From the NCBI GenBank assembly GCA_902495005.1, contig CABUVL010000002.1, positions 124,001 to 188,000 on the forward strand: DNA of 64,000 bases. The letters run 5' to 3'. A program made the translations under genes and the position numbers. Below are positions 35,214-44,123 of the stretch, one piece after another; the stretch's first letter is position 1, and every line of letters begins with the position of its first letter. The notes below the pieces were generated by a model. The model was not told the origin of the DNA. It worked only from the letters and a program-made list of their open reading frames with translations, and did not search any database. This stretch comes from an uncultured Verrucomicrobiota bacterium. GTDB taxonomy: Bacteria; Verrucomicrobiota; Verrucomicrobiia; Opitutales; UBA9783.

Positions 35214-37403
35214 TTATGGATGTAGGGTTAAGTTGTGTGAAGGCCCCCAAAATTTTTGATCATTGACAAGAATTAGCTCTTGTTTTGCCCGTGTACAGCT
35301 GACGTAAAAGAGCCGTGCAAGCTCACGCTTGCGATTGGATTCAGACGCTTGAGTACCATTGGAATCGGAAGTCCATACAATGGCCTTTTCGGTTAGATAA
35401 GGGTAGTGAGGTGGTTTGGGATAGAGGGGCCGATACAGAAATGGTACGATCACCACGGGCCATTCTAATCCCTTAGCCTTGTGACAGGAATAGCCTTGAA
35501 GGCAGGTCGGGTCGAGCTCTTGAGGGTAATCGAAAGGCGCGTTTAATTTTTCCTTTAATTGTCTGGCCAGTTCAAACCAATTGCCCTGATGTTGAACGCA
35601 TTCTTGAGCCATTTGCTTAAAACTTAGTGCAATGTAATCGAGCTGTTGATTGGGGATCGTGGAGGGGATGGTTTTGCGAAATACATCGTCAACGAGCTCG
35701 CAGGCCACTTGGTACAGATTACGCGTGATGAGAGTGCGCCGTAATTCGTACAGCTGATTCAACGCATCGGCCACGGGGTCGTTGGAAGAACTGGGTTGGA
35801 GGATTTGTACCTCGTTGCCTTCTTTTACAAAACGTGTAATTTGCCTTTCGGGGATTTGTAAGCACCCACGTAAAAATCCGACAATTTCGAAGGCATCTTC
35901 CGGGTAGGCAATGATGTGAACGCATGCACAGAGCCAGGCATACCAATCCTGGTCGCGCCAAGTTTGTTTAGAGGAATAAATTTGCAGCGGAAGTGACTGT
36001 TGGGTAAAAACGCGGCTGATCTCTCGTAACCAATCATTCCGTGGGCATAGAATACAAATATCGCTGGGGGTGACCTTGCGTGTTTGGATGAAGTTTTTTA
36101 AGTAATTGCTTAAAAACAGGCATTCTTCTTCCAGAGGATCTTCGCTATTTGGGGCCGGAAGCGTTAATGTGTGACAGCAGCCGCTACGATCCGTTGCTGC
36201 GGACGTCAGTCGGACGTAATCTACCTGCGATGGATCCTTGCGAGAATTCAAAATGCTCGGGAAGGTTTCGTTGAGGTACGATACGATACCCGGTGGACAA
36301 CGGAAGGTGTTGGTAAATACGAGCTTTTGGCAAAAACCGTCGCGAGTCAATGTCGAATGGGTACTCAAGTATTGTTGAATATTTGCGCGTGTGTAAATGG
36401 CTTGTTGAGGATCCCCCATCATGGAGAATTGGTTTGCCGGGTTGAGTGAAATCCATTTTAGCAGCAGTTGAAATTGTTCTGCATCGGTGTCTTGTGCTTC
36501 ATCTAAGATGACAGAAATCGTACGTTGTTTGAAGTATTGGATAACTTCTTCTCGTGTGAGTAATTCTTGAAAAAGTCGAATGAGGTCTTCGTGGATTAAA
36601 TAACCTTTCCTGACGCGAAAATGGAAATACTGTTGCGCCAGTTGTTGTACGAGATAAAACGCGTGTACGCTGAGCCACTTTTCTAACGGCTGAAATGCTT
36701 GATGAAAAAGTGCCTTAAACTCTTCGCCGCCCTTGTTGCAAGAGGGGATGGGCAAAAAATTTTCACTGTTGTCGGCCTCTTGAGCCCATTGACGTGCAAT
36801 CGATTGATACTCGAGTACGCTTTTTGTGTTACGCGCATCTGCTTTATAATCGAGAATTTCGTCAACGGCGATGTGCGGGTACGCGAGAGAGGGAGCATTT
36901 TTGGGTACTGTGGTAAGATCACGTAATTCAGCCGCCAAGTTAACGATTTGCTCCAACTCAACGTGCCTCAAAATGTGAAGTGTGTTTTCATCCATCGGTG
37001 GATTCAACTCGCTTAAAAAATCTGCGCGTATGGCCTCATCTTGATCGTGAATGGCCCAACGTTGAGGCAGCAGTGTGTAAGTTTGAAATTGTTGGATGTA
37101 ATGATAACACAAGCTGTGAATGGTTCCAAAGAAACTTTGGTTAAGAAGTTGACGGGTGGAGGCAGAGGCGTCTTGAACACGTGCTAAGGTTCGATTCGAC
37201 AGAGCCTCAGCCGCTTTTTTCGTGTAGGTAATGACGTGCAAGGCGGGCAAGCTGTGCGGTTTCTTTCGCACAATTTGCTGAATGCGTTCAACGATCGCGT
37301 AAGTTTTCCCAACGCCGGCCGGCGCGATGACAGAATAATTTTCATCGATGTTGTAACAAAACGCATTGCGTGCATCTTGATCAGAATGAGAGGCTATCGT
37401 CAT
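35214..37403 (-). CDS. UvrD/Rep/AddA-type superfamily I DNA helicase
   Basis: 729-residue 3'-5' helicase of the UvrD/PcrA superfamily. Seen: Walker A APAGVGKTYAIVERI, motif Ia HVITYTKKAAEAL, motif II VILDEAQDTD, motif III MMGDPQQAIYT, motif IV FTNTFRCPPGIV, motif V CHKAKGLEWPVVIVPF, motif VI LFYVSCTRAKQELILV. It lacks a nuclease domain, so it is a helicase only. Motif II reads DEAQD and motif V HKAKGLEW as in UvrD-like and Dda-type members. The likely role is DNA repair or recombination, and the exact orthologue is not assigned. Confidence 0.9.
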   Translation of the reverse strand: MTIASHSDQDARNAFCYNIDENYSVIAPAGVGKTYAIVERIQQIVRKKPHSLPALHVITYTKKAAEALSNRTLARVQDASASTRQLLNQSFFGTIHSLCYHYIQQFQTYTLLPQRWAIHDQDEAIRADFLSELNPPMDENTLHILRHVELEQIVNLAAELRDLTTVPKNAPSLAYPHIAVDEILDYKADARNTKSVLEYQSIARQWAQEADNSENFLPIPSCNKGGEEFKALFHQAFQPLEKWLSVHAFYLVQQLAQQYFHFRVRKGYLIHEDLIRLFQELLTREEVIQYFKQRTISVILDEAQDTDAEQFQLLLKWISLNPANQFSMMGDPQQAIYTRANIQQYLSTHSTLTRDGFCQKLVFTNTFRCPPGIVSYLNETFPSILNSRKDPSQVDYVRLTSAATDRSGCCHTLTLPAPNSEDPLEEECLFLSNYLKNFIQTRKVTPSDICILCPRNDWLREISRVFTQQSLPLQIYSSKQTWRDQDWYAWLCACVHIIAYPEDAFEIVGFLRGCLQIPERQITRFVKEGNEVQILQPSSSNDPVADALNQLYELRRTLITRNLYQVACELVDDVFRKTIPSTIPNQQLDYIALSFKQMAQECVQHQGNWFELARQLKEKLNAPFDYPQELDPTCLQGYSCHKAKGLEWPVVIVPFLYRPLYPKPPHYPYLTEKAIVWTSDSNGTQASESNRKRELARLFYVSCTRAKQELILVNDQKFWGPSHNLTLHP

Positions 37404-37754
37404 CGTCGTGTGAAAAAATAATTACTTGTGGGCCCGATGATGTCGTGTTTAAACGGGCCATACGCTTAGTTAAGAGGGTAGACAAACTCGCGTTGCGTCC
37501 TAGCTTAAGGGATTTCGAACGACTTGTCTCTCTATTTAAACGCATGGTACGTGCTATTAAATTCATTGCATTATTTTGAATAAAAGGGCTGGCTTTGTCT
37601 TTACAAGCCTTCACAGCTCTTATCGTCAAGAATAGCGATTGTTTTCACAAGAATGCAATTAAATAAAGCACATGAACGCATAGCAAATGCCTTTTTAAGA
37701 ATTGGAGCTTGATTGAAACTTGATTGTATCCAACAACTTGATAAGTTTTATAAA
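37404..37754. other. Gene-free AT-rich stretch upstream of the helicase gene
   Basis: About 350 bases with no convincing gene, RNA or terminator. Composition becomes more AT-rich from about 37640. Confidence 0.4.
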
Positions 37755-38040
37755 TTACTCAACTTTTAAGACCGCCCAATTTTAATAAGTACCTGCCTTT
37801 TAAAAATACAAATACACACGCTTTCAGCATCCAAGTCTTTTACAATGCCAACTTCTTAAATAATGCCGCCTCTTTTAAAAACGTTAATTCCCCTAAAACG
37901 CTATTTAAAAAGGTAAAGTTTCCCTAAAGACGTCGTCCATTAAAACTGCCCTTCCCCCCATAGACGCTGTCTCCCTAAATAACGCAACCTTTTAAAATAC
38001 CAAGTTTCCTGCAAACGCCAGCCGCCTAAAAACGGCCAAA
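37755..38040 (-). repeat. Decayed 15-18-base repeat array, possible pentapeptide-repeat relic
   Basis: On the minus strand the stretch is made of about a dozen degenerate units such as GCGTTTTTAGGC, GCGTTATTTAGGGA, GACGTCTTTAGGGA and GGCATTATTTAAGA, spaced mostly 15 to 18 bases. Read in one frame it gives short runs like ALFRET, AVLMD and DVFRET, typical in spacing (5-6 residues) of A-x-F pentapeptide-type repeats, but the frame is broken by several TAA/TAG codons. It is either a dead repeat gene or a noncoding repeat. It ends about 100 bases from the 3' end of tRNA-Arg. Confidence 0.45.
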
Positions 38041-38136
38041 CCATTGATGGGCCATTGTCATCAGGTAAATCCAGCTTGATAAAGTAAGTTGAGCTCAGAA
38101 TGATATCACCCTTACTGAAGGCCCCCAGCTTTTCAA

Positions 38137-38211
38137 TGGCGCCCCCACCCAGACTCGAACTGGGATTAACGGTTTAGGAAACCGCGGTTCTATCCTTTGA
38201 ACTATGAGGAC
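38137..38211 (-). tRNA. tRNA-Arg (anticodon CCT)
   Basis: The minus-strand acceptor GTCCTCA pairs with TGGGGGC (with wobble pairs). D-arm AGTTCAAAGGATAGAAC, anticodon loop TTTCCTAAA with CCT, T-arm CCCAGTTCGAGTCTGGG, discriminator G and encoded CCA. The 3' end faces the repeat array and the 5' end faces the AT-rich island. Confidence 0.93.
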
Positions 38212-38524
38212 TCTGAACGCTACTTTGTAAGTATTTGATAGGAACACAATAGAAAAGTGTGGGTAAAAGGCAATGTATTTTTATAAAAACCAACTAATGT
38301 TCATGGATAATTTAAAAAAGGAAGCATGTTGAGGTGAGATTTTATTTAAGTCCCATGATAATGTAAAATTTAATTACAGGGGAATAACTACTAACTTCTC
38401 GATAATGAAATATTAGATAATTTTTTTAAATTTAACTATGCAATCATCAATCTCAAGGAGATCAATATCTTTTCATCTTTTTCACCCTTATAAATGATGA
38501 GTAAAAGAAACCTTATTTTTTATG
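38212..38524. other. AT-rich flank of the island, no gene seen
   Basis: About 310 bases with clearly lower GC than the surrounding genome. No ORF or RNA gene is supported. Confidence 0.45.
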
Positions 38525-39457
38525 TCACATGGTTCTTTTCATAAAAATCCAATTTCCGTCTGCTGCTGGCTTTTGGGATATTGAAAGCATTTGGGGTGGT
38601 AAAAGTTGTAACGTACGTCCTAGCTCGGTGTTTTGATCCTGTTGTTGATTATAAGCCTTAACAGTAATATCAATTTGAATACCGGGGCATTGGTTTTTCA
38701 CGTAGTTTTGAAAATTTTCTAAACTATAATATTGAGACATTGCTTCTATATATTGTTGAGCTGCTTCTTTTTGGCCCTTTGCGGTTATATTTTCTTCAAT
38801 ATCAATATCTTCATCGTCGATTTCATTAATGGCGTTTATGATATTGTTTTTATCTTGTTCAGTCTTTGAAATATCCCAGGTAAGCCGAATGTATTTTGTT
38901 TTATTTTTATTATAATTCCATGCTATTCCTACTGAATGCATTAAGGTTTTAAATTTTTCTCCTAGGTATTCATGGCCTTGCCTGAGTGCCTCCAATGAAT
39001 TACGTAAGAAGCTATTATCTACAAGGGCATAATTATTGTGGTAAATTGGCCCCAGATAAAATTCCCCATTGGGTTTTAAGGTTTTTAATAAAGAAGTTAT
39101 CAAGTAATCAGATCTATAGCTATCTGCAGCCCAGCTTATGTATTCAAACGTTTGATGATCATTAATAATTATATCAAAATTTTCCACATGGTTGGCTACA
39201 AAATCATCTAGAGCTGTTTTATTGCAAAAATTAAATTGACAGTGTTCAATTCCATTTGCTTCTGTAAGACTAGGCATTTCATCTATTGTGTTAATTTTAT
39301 AGCCTTGGATGCCTTCTGTAACATTTTTCCATCTTGATTGACCTGGAGCAGCCCCAATAATTAATATGTTTTGATCTTGCGCAGATACTTTAGAAATGCA
39401 GCTTAAGCATAATACAATTAAGTAACCAATAAATAATTTCAATCTCATAGGCTCCAT
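38525..39457 (-). CDS. Exported protein with class I methyltransferase-like fold
   Basis: 310 residues, family not recognised. The N-terminus (RLKLFIGYLIVLCLSCISKVSAQDQ) is a signal peptide with likely cleavage after VSA. The mature part reads like a Rossmann methyltransferase: motif I NILIIGAAPGQSRW, an acidic residue at the end of strand 2 (NTIDEMPS), QFNFCNKTALDDFV (motif III-like), FDIIINDHQTFEYI (strand 4) and LLKTLKPNGEFYLG (post-motif). A C-terminal region of about 150 residues is Gln/Asn/Asp-rich. A secreted methyltransferase-like protein is unusual and could act outside the cell. GC is well below that of neighbours, suggesting transfer. An alternative start is the ATG at 39448. Confidence 0.7.
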   Translation of the reverse strand: MEPMRLKLFIGYLIVLCLSCISKVSAQDQNILIIGAAPGQSRWKNVTEGIQGYKINTIDEMPSLTEANGIEHCQFNFCNKTALDDFVANHVENFDIIINDHQTFEYISWAADSYRSDYLITSLLKTLKPNGEFYLGPIYHNNYALVDNSFLRNSLEALRQGHEYLGEKFKTLMHSVGIAWNYNKNKTKYIRLTWDISKTEQDKNNIINAINEIDDEDIDIEENITAKGQKEAAQQYIEAMSQYYSLENFQNYVKNQCPGIQIDITVKAYNQQQDQNTELGRTLQLLPPQMLSISQKPAADGNWIFMKRTM

Positions 39458-39908
39458 GTTAACATATAAATAAATCTATGTAAATAAAAAATTAAGTATA
39501 AAAATTTTTATTTATAGCAGTGATCAAAATAATGGTAGAGCTAAAGCACTTAATTTTAAAAATAATAGATTTTAGCGTGTTATATTAATAAATAACTCGA
39601 TCTAACCTATAGTTTTTAAATTTAAGCAGTAGGGCAGTGCCCTTTTTGGGATTTTCTTGTGTGGTAATGGTGTTTTAAGCTTGCTGTTCTGAAAAAATAT
39701 TTGGCATTTCCAATCTTCATTTGGTTTAATTACCTTTGTAAAAATCACTTTAGGGGTTTGTAATGTGATTTTAAGCCTCAATTGGGGGCAAAATTTTAGA
39801 ACAAAATTTATAAATTGATTTTAAAAAAACAATTTTGCTCTTAATTCATGTGTTAATTCTTATTTAAATAACATTACTTGGCGGTTTCTATCTTATTTAA
39901 TTTCTTTA
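39458..39908. other. AT-rich intergenic region
   Basis: About 450 very AT-rich bases with no ORF or RNA gene that I can support. Part of the same low-GC stretch as 38212-39457. Confidence 0.45.
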
Positions 39909-39938
39909 TTGTAAGGTTCATGGGGATGTGCTTATAAT
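39909..39938 (+). promoter_or_regulatory. Promoter of the cupin gene
   Basis: TTGTAA (39909-39914), an 18-base spacer and a perfect TATAAT (39933-39938). The ATG at 39950 lies 11 bases after the -10 box, so the leader would be about 5 bases. Confidence 0.6.
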
Positions 39939-39949
39939 TTTGTGTTCAT

Positions 39950-40285
39950 ATGAAATTTTCAAAAGATAATGTGCTGGTCAAAGCTCAAAATGGCGTGGAG
40001 TTGGTGGAATATTGCAGTCAGGCCAAAGACCTTCCGATTGATTGCGCAATTGCAAAATTCAGGGACGGCTGTTACCCAAGGAAAATGAATAAAAATTTCC
40101 ACGAAATGTTTTTTGTTTTGGAGGGAACTTGTGAGATTATATTTGATGATCACGTTGAAATTTTGAAGGCCGGCGACGCTTTTATCATGCCGGTCGATAC
40201 GGCACACACGATTAAAGCGAAGCATGCGGATATTTTAATCAGTTGCACGCCACAATTCGATATTAATAATGTTGTATTTTTGTAA
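39950..40285 (+). CDS. Single-domain cupin protein
   Basis: 111 residues with the cupin_2 beta-barrel pattern: KNFHEMFFVLEGTCEIIFDD as motif 1 (a histidine and a glutamate are kept) and GDAFIMPVDTAHTI as motif 2 (His present). Such small cupins bind a metal and may be isomerases, sugar-binding or regulatory proteins, and the substrate is unknown. The gene stands alone with its own promoter at the right border of the AT-rich stretch. Confidence 0.82.
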   Translation: MKFSKDNVLVKAQNGVELVEYCSQAKDLPIDCAIAKFRDGCYPRKMNKNFHEMFFVLEGTCEIIFDDHVEILKAGDAFIMPVDTAHTIKAKHADILISCTPQFDINNVVFL

Positions 40286-40613
40286 GTTAACGAGTGGGAA
40301 GGATTAAAAAGGCGTATCCTATTGGCCTATGTTCGAGTGATGGGGCTTGATGCCATATAAGTCGATAACTGCGTAGATTATCATGGATAGGTCGTTGTGT
40401 TGAAGTTTTTAATTTGTTGGAGATAAAAAACTTAAATACTATTGAGTCGACTTAATCGCCTTTTATAAACGGGTTGCATGGCATTGTGAAAGATTGTCGC
40501 AAGTGGAGTCAAAGTTAAGCGCGCTTCGCAATAATTTAGATGCATCGGATCAGGTGAGAAAAATGTACTTAATTTCCTCGCACGTTAAAAAATATATTCT
40601 AATTTTCTAAACA
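40286..40613. other. Intergenic region, nothing recognised
   Basis: About 330 bases between the cupin and CPBP genes. No ORF, RNA or strong hairpin is seen. TATATT near 40594 could be a -10 box for the next gene. Confidence 0.35.
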
Positions 40614-41516
40614 ATGCCTTTATTTTTTACACTTTTGTCACAAGCCTCGCACGAAGAGGTTACTTCAGGTGCGCATACTTGGTGGGCATTATTTTTATTC
40701 GTTTGGTGGGCGTGTGTTTTTTTGTACGGAAGCTGCAGAATTGTTGGAAAGCTAAGGCTCAAATTGGCCTTCAAACCTAATGCACAAAGTTATTTGTTGC
40801 CCATTGAGCCTCTTGCGCCTGCGTTTGGAGGGAAATGCCTGCCCATGCTTTTCTTTTTGTGGGCATGTTTTTACATCCCCATGCTTGTGCAAAAGACGTG
40901 CCTGCATTTTGGGTCGGCTTATTTGCCCACAGCTCGTGCAGAACGTGTGTTTTGTTTGACGTTTTTGGGGCAAATTGTGTGGCTGCTGTTGTACAGATGC
41001 GTTGGGAATTATAAATATAATAGGACGTCTTATGCGTGGTTACAGGCAATCCGGCTTGGGTTTCAAAGTTATTGTGAACTAATTCCATGCCTGTTGTTGT
41101 TGGTCTTATTTAAGGAGTTGTGCGTCTACGGGTTAAGACAGCTGAATTTTAATTTCGAGCCTACCATGCAACCCATAGTGAGCTTATTATTGGAGGGGCA
41201 ATTGTCCTCATGGCCACTGTTTATCGCCTTTGTAAGTGTTACTGTGTTGGCTCCCATTTGTGAGGAAATGTTGTTTAGAGGGCTGATTTTTAATTTCCTG
41301 GCGAGTAAAGTAAGTCGCATGTTTGCCTTGTTGGGCAGCTCCTTATTGTTTGCCGCCATGCACTTCCACTTGGATTCTTTCATCTATTTATTTTTCTTGG
41401 GCGTGTGGTTATGTGTAACGTACTACAAATCTGGCAATATTTGGGTCAATATCGTTGTGCACGCCTTGTTTAATGGGAGCAATTTTTTGTGCCTTTTAAT
41501 TTTGTCGGATCGATAA
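40614..41516 (+). CDS. CPBP (CAAX/Abi-type) intramembrane protease
   Basis: 300-residue polytopic membrane protein. The C-terminal half has the CPBP (Rce1-like) motifs: EEMLFRG (E-E-x-x-x-R), AAMHFHLDSFIYLFFLG (F-x-x-x-H type) and NIVVHALFNGSNF (H-x-x-x-N/B). In bacteria these proteases are linked to bacteriocin self-immunity or to protein maturation. Substrate unknown. Gene followed after 3 bases by tsaE, so probably co-transcribed. Confidence 0.9.
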   Translation: MPLFFTLLSQASHEEVTSGAHTWWALFLFVWWACVFLYGSCRIVGKLRLKLAFKPNAQSYLLPIEPLAPAFGGKCLPMLFFLWACFYIPMLVQKTCLHFGSAYLPTARAERVFCLTFLGQIVWLLLYRCVGNYKYNRTSYAWLQAIRLGFQSYCELIPCLLLLVLFKELCVYGLRQLNFNFEPTMQPIVSLLLEGQLSSWPLFIAFVSVTVLAPICEEMLFRGLIFNFLASKVSRMFALLGSSLLFAAMHFHLDSFIYLFFLGVWLCVTYYKSGNIWVNIVVHALFNGSNFLCLLILSDR

Positions 41517-41519
41517 GCA

Positions 41520-41954
41520 ATGTTTTTGGAAGATTTAAAATCGGGAATTCGGACACGGAATGTGGAAGAAATGGACGCGATCGCAAAAAATTTTGCGGCG
41601 TGTTGTCCGTTGTCATGCTTTTTGGCACTGCACGGGGACTTGGGAAGCGGAAAAACGGCCTTTGTGAAGGGGCTTGGACGTGCCTGGAACATCGATGACG
41701 TGAAGAGTCCTTCGTTTAATATCGTTGATTTCCACCTCGGTCAAAGACGTTTGGCGCACGTGGATGCGTATCGTTTGGATAAAGCAAACTTAGATTATTT
41801 TGGCTTAGAGGACTTCTTAATACCGCCTTTCTGCTTGGCCGTTGAGTGGCCTGAGAAATTAGAGGGTTTGATCGATTTTGATTTTCAACTGTATTTTTCA
41901 ATTGTAGGCGCTTGCCATCAAATTCAGTGGAAGCCCAATGTCGGCCGAAATTGA
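41520..41954 (+). CDS. tsaE: tRNA threonylcarbamoyladenosine biosynthesis ATPase TsaE
   Basis: 144-residue ATPase of the t6A37 tRNA modification complex with TsaB and TsaD. Seen: LHGDLGSGKTAFVKGLGRAW (Walker A), VKSPSFNIVDFH (family SPTF..), VDAYRLD, and the C-terminal AVEWPEKL (E-W-P). Length is normal. Confidence 0.94.
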   Translation: MFLEDLKSGIRTRNVEEMDAIAKNFAACCPLSCFLALHGDLGSGKTAFVKGLGRAWNIDDVKSPSFNIVDFHLGQRRLAHVDAYRLDKANLDYFGLEDFLIPPFCLAVEWPEKLEGLIDFDFQLYFSIVGACHQIQWKPNVGRN

Positions 41955-42403
41955 GCTGTGCCGAGATTTAGATCGGTCACTTGTACAATCCCGCACTTAC
42001 TCATTGAGAAAGCTCGTGCGCGCTTTTGGACTTAGGCGGCCGTGATTTTGTGTGATGGAAGTCTCAATCGGATGGTGGTTGGTGACATCCATTTTGTTGA
42101 TTATCAGATTTAAAGATGTGATTCGCGGTTGTATGCCATTGCCTTAGTGACCCGGTCTATTCGGACAATGATCCTTAGGGTCGCTTGTAAAATGAATCCG
42201 TTATGTTTCCGTGGCTTGGGGACTGTTTTACCGTGTTATAAGCTTCTTATGAGCGATATGGAAGAACTTTCCCCTATGTTCGAAGTCTCTTTACCTTCAT
42301 TTTTACCCTGAAATTGTTGGGCAGGTCGCCGGACAATGGGAGAAAGTTATTGCTTGAATAGAAAAAGGTTGCACTTTGTTTTAATTTTTGAGAAATTGCT
42401 AGC
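41955..42403. other. Intergenic region, nothing recognised
   Basis: About 450 bases between tsaE and the ABC operon. A 60-codon open frame at 42129 has no recognisable protein character and is judged noncoding. No terminator or RNA stands out. Confidence 0.4.
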
Positions 42404-43369
42404 ATGGAAGCGGCGGTTGTTGTCAAGGACTTAACAAAGCGATATGGCCGGAAATGGGCCATACAGGCGTTAAACTTTGAAATACAACCGGGCTGCATCG
42501 TCGGTTTTTTGGGGCCTAATGGCGCCGGCAAGAGTACGACCTTACGAATATTGTGCGGCTTAATGCCGGCAGATGAAGGTTGTGTGTACATCAACGGTTG
42601 TTCCATGACAACACAGCTGGAGCAGGCTAAAAGAATTATTGGGTACATGCCGGAGAGTAACCCTTTGCCGGAGGATATGCGTGTTCGTGAATACTTGCGA
42701 TTTCGGGCCTTCCTTAAACGAGTCCCGCGAAGAGAAGTTCGTGAAGCGGTTAACAGTGTGATGGAGCGGTGTGACTTGCACCGTACGGCCGCTGATAAGA
42801 TGATTGGCCAGCTTTCCAAGGGTTTTAAGCAACGGGTTGGAATTGCCGAAGCCCTCTTGGGCCATCCCAAGTTGGTGATTTTGGATGAGCCGACGATTGG
42901 TTTGGACCCGCATCAGATTTTAAGCATTCGTGAGGTTCTCAGGCGATTAAAAGGCGAGACAACGGTCATATTTTCGAGCCATATTTTACCCGAAGTGGAG
43001 GAGGCGTGTACGCATTTGGTTATTCTCAACCAAGGGAAAATTGTGGCAAATGGGTCGCCGCAATTGTTGAGAGAATGCCATTTTAAGACCCTCTTGTATG
43101 CGCTGACCATCGAAGATGCACGGCATGATTTTGAAGAACGTTTATCATATTCGGCGTGGCATTTAAAAGTTAAATCATCGTCCGCCAAGCGAGGCGATGT
43201 AATGACCTATGAAGTGGAGACAGAAACGAATGAAAAGCTGGATGAGTCAGCTTTCACACGTTGGATTTTTGAAAATCGTTGGCCGCTGCTTCAATTTGTA
43301 AAAAAAGAGGCCGATTTGGAAGATTTGTTCCTAAAATTGACTTCTGTGGCGTGGAAAAAAGAAATGTAA
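42404..43369 (+). CDS. ABC transporter ATPase, GldA-like
   Basis: 321-residue ATPase of an ABC-2-type exporter. Walker A GPNGAGKST, Q-loop YMPESNPLPE, signature LSKGFKQRVGIAEALLGHP, Walker B LVILDEPTIGLDP, H-switch SSHILPEVEEA, and a DUF4162-like C-terminal part. The YMPESNPLP-EDMRVREYL stretch is typical of GldA and nosF-like ATPases. It heads a five-gene run with GldF-, GldG-, DUF4340- and AsmA-like products. In Bacteroidetes GldAFG is required for gliding, while in Verrucomicrobiota similar clusters exist without known gliding function. Confidence 0.9.
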   Translation: MEAAVVVKDLTKRYGRKWAIQALNFEIQPGCIVGFLGPNGAGKSTTLRILCGLMPADEGCVYINGCSMTTQLEQAKRIIGYMPESNPLPEDMRVREYLRFRAFLKRVPRREVREAVNSVMERCDLHRTAADKMIGQLSKGFKQRVGIAEALLGHPKLVILDEPTIGLDPHQILSIREVLRRLKGETTVIFSSHILPEVEEACTHLVILNQGKIVANGSPQLLRECHFKTLLYALTIEDARHDFEERLSYSAWHLKVKSSSAKRGDVMTYEVETETNEKLDESAFTRWIFENRWPLLQFVKKEADLEDLFLKLTSVAWKKEM

Positions 43370-43379
43370 TAATTTTGCG

Positions 43380-44123
43380 ATGAGTACATTTATAACATTG
43401 TTGATCAACGAAATAAAGCGAATTTATTTGCATGCGAGTACTTATTTTGTAATTGCATTTTTTCTGCTACTGATGGGATTTTGTTACCTCTACATCCTCT
43501 TTTTATACAGCCGAAGTACCATGGAAATATGCACTTTGCAGAGCTTCTTTAACTTATTTTGGATCCCCACCTTGTGCATTATCCCGTTGTTGTGCATGAG
43601 AACATTTTCGGAAGAACGACGTCTGGGCTTGTTGGAAAGTTTACTGTCCACGGCGATCGGCACACATCGTTTGGTCTTCAGTAAGTTTTTGGCAACGTAC
43701 GGTTTGTACCTTACCTTATGGGGGTTAAGCTTCTTTTTCCCAGTCTTTTCTCAATATTGGTTGCGTCAGGATCTTGTTGCCCCCTTATTTACACGTCAGG
43801 TTTTTCTGGGCGGTTGCATTTTTTTAATGACGAGCAGCTTTTTATTTATCAGCTTGGGCTTATTCGCCAGCAGCTTGACACGGAGCCAGTCGGTTGCGGG
43901 CCTACTGTGTTTTAGTTTCTTGTTTATATGCTTTGTCGGCTTTCGTTTTCTGGGGGAAGTCGTCGATCCTCAAATGTGGAATGTGTATTTTGAATTTCCG
44001 CAGGTTTTGGATAACCTTTGTGCCGGGATATTCGATGTACGTCCCTGCCTGTTTTATTTATTGTCGGGGACTTTAGTTTTGGAACTCACTGCCCTGGTCG
44101 TTGAAGCCAAATCTTTACGATGA
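43380..44123 (+). CDS. ABC-2 type permease, GldF-like
   Basis: 247 residues with six hydrophobic helices and the GldF pattern TLCIIPLLCMRTFSEERRLGLLESLLSTAI near the first third. It forms the membrane channel with the GldA-like ATPase and the GldG-like protein. The stop overlaps the start of the next gene by 4 bases (ATGA). Confidence 0.87.
   Translation: MSTFITLLINEIKRIYLHASTYFVIAFFLLLMGFCYLYILFLYSRSTMEICTLQSFFNLFWIPTLCIIPLLCMRTFSEERRLGLLESLLSTAIGTHRLVFSKFLATYGLYLTLWGLSFFFPVFSQYWLRQDLVAPLFTRQVFLGGCIFLMTSSFLFISLGLFASSLTRSQSVAGLLCFSFLFICFVGFRFLGEVVDPQMWNVYFEFPQVLDNLCAGIFDVRPCLFYLLSGTLVLELTALVVEAKSLR

Noticed and set aside
42129..42311. 60-codon plus-strand frame upstream of the GldA-like gene
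   Set aside because: The predicted protein is not conserved-looking and there is no promoter or Shine-Dalgarno. Treated as noncoding.
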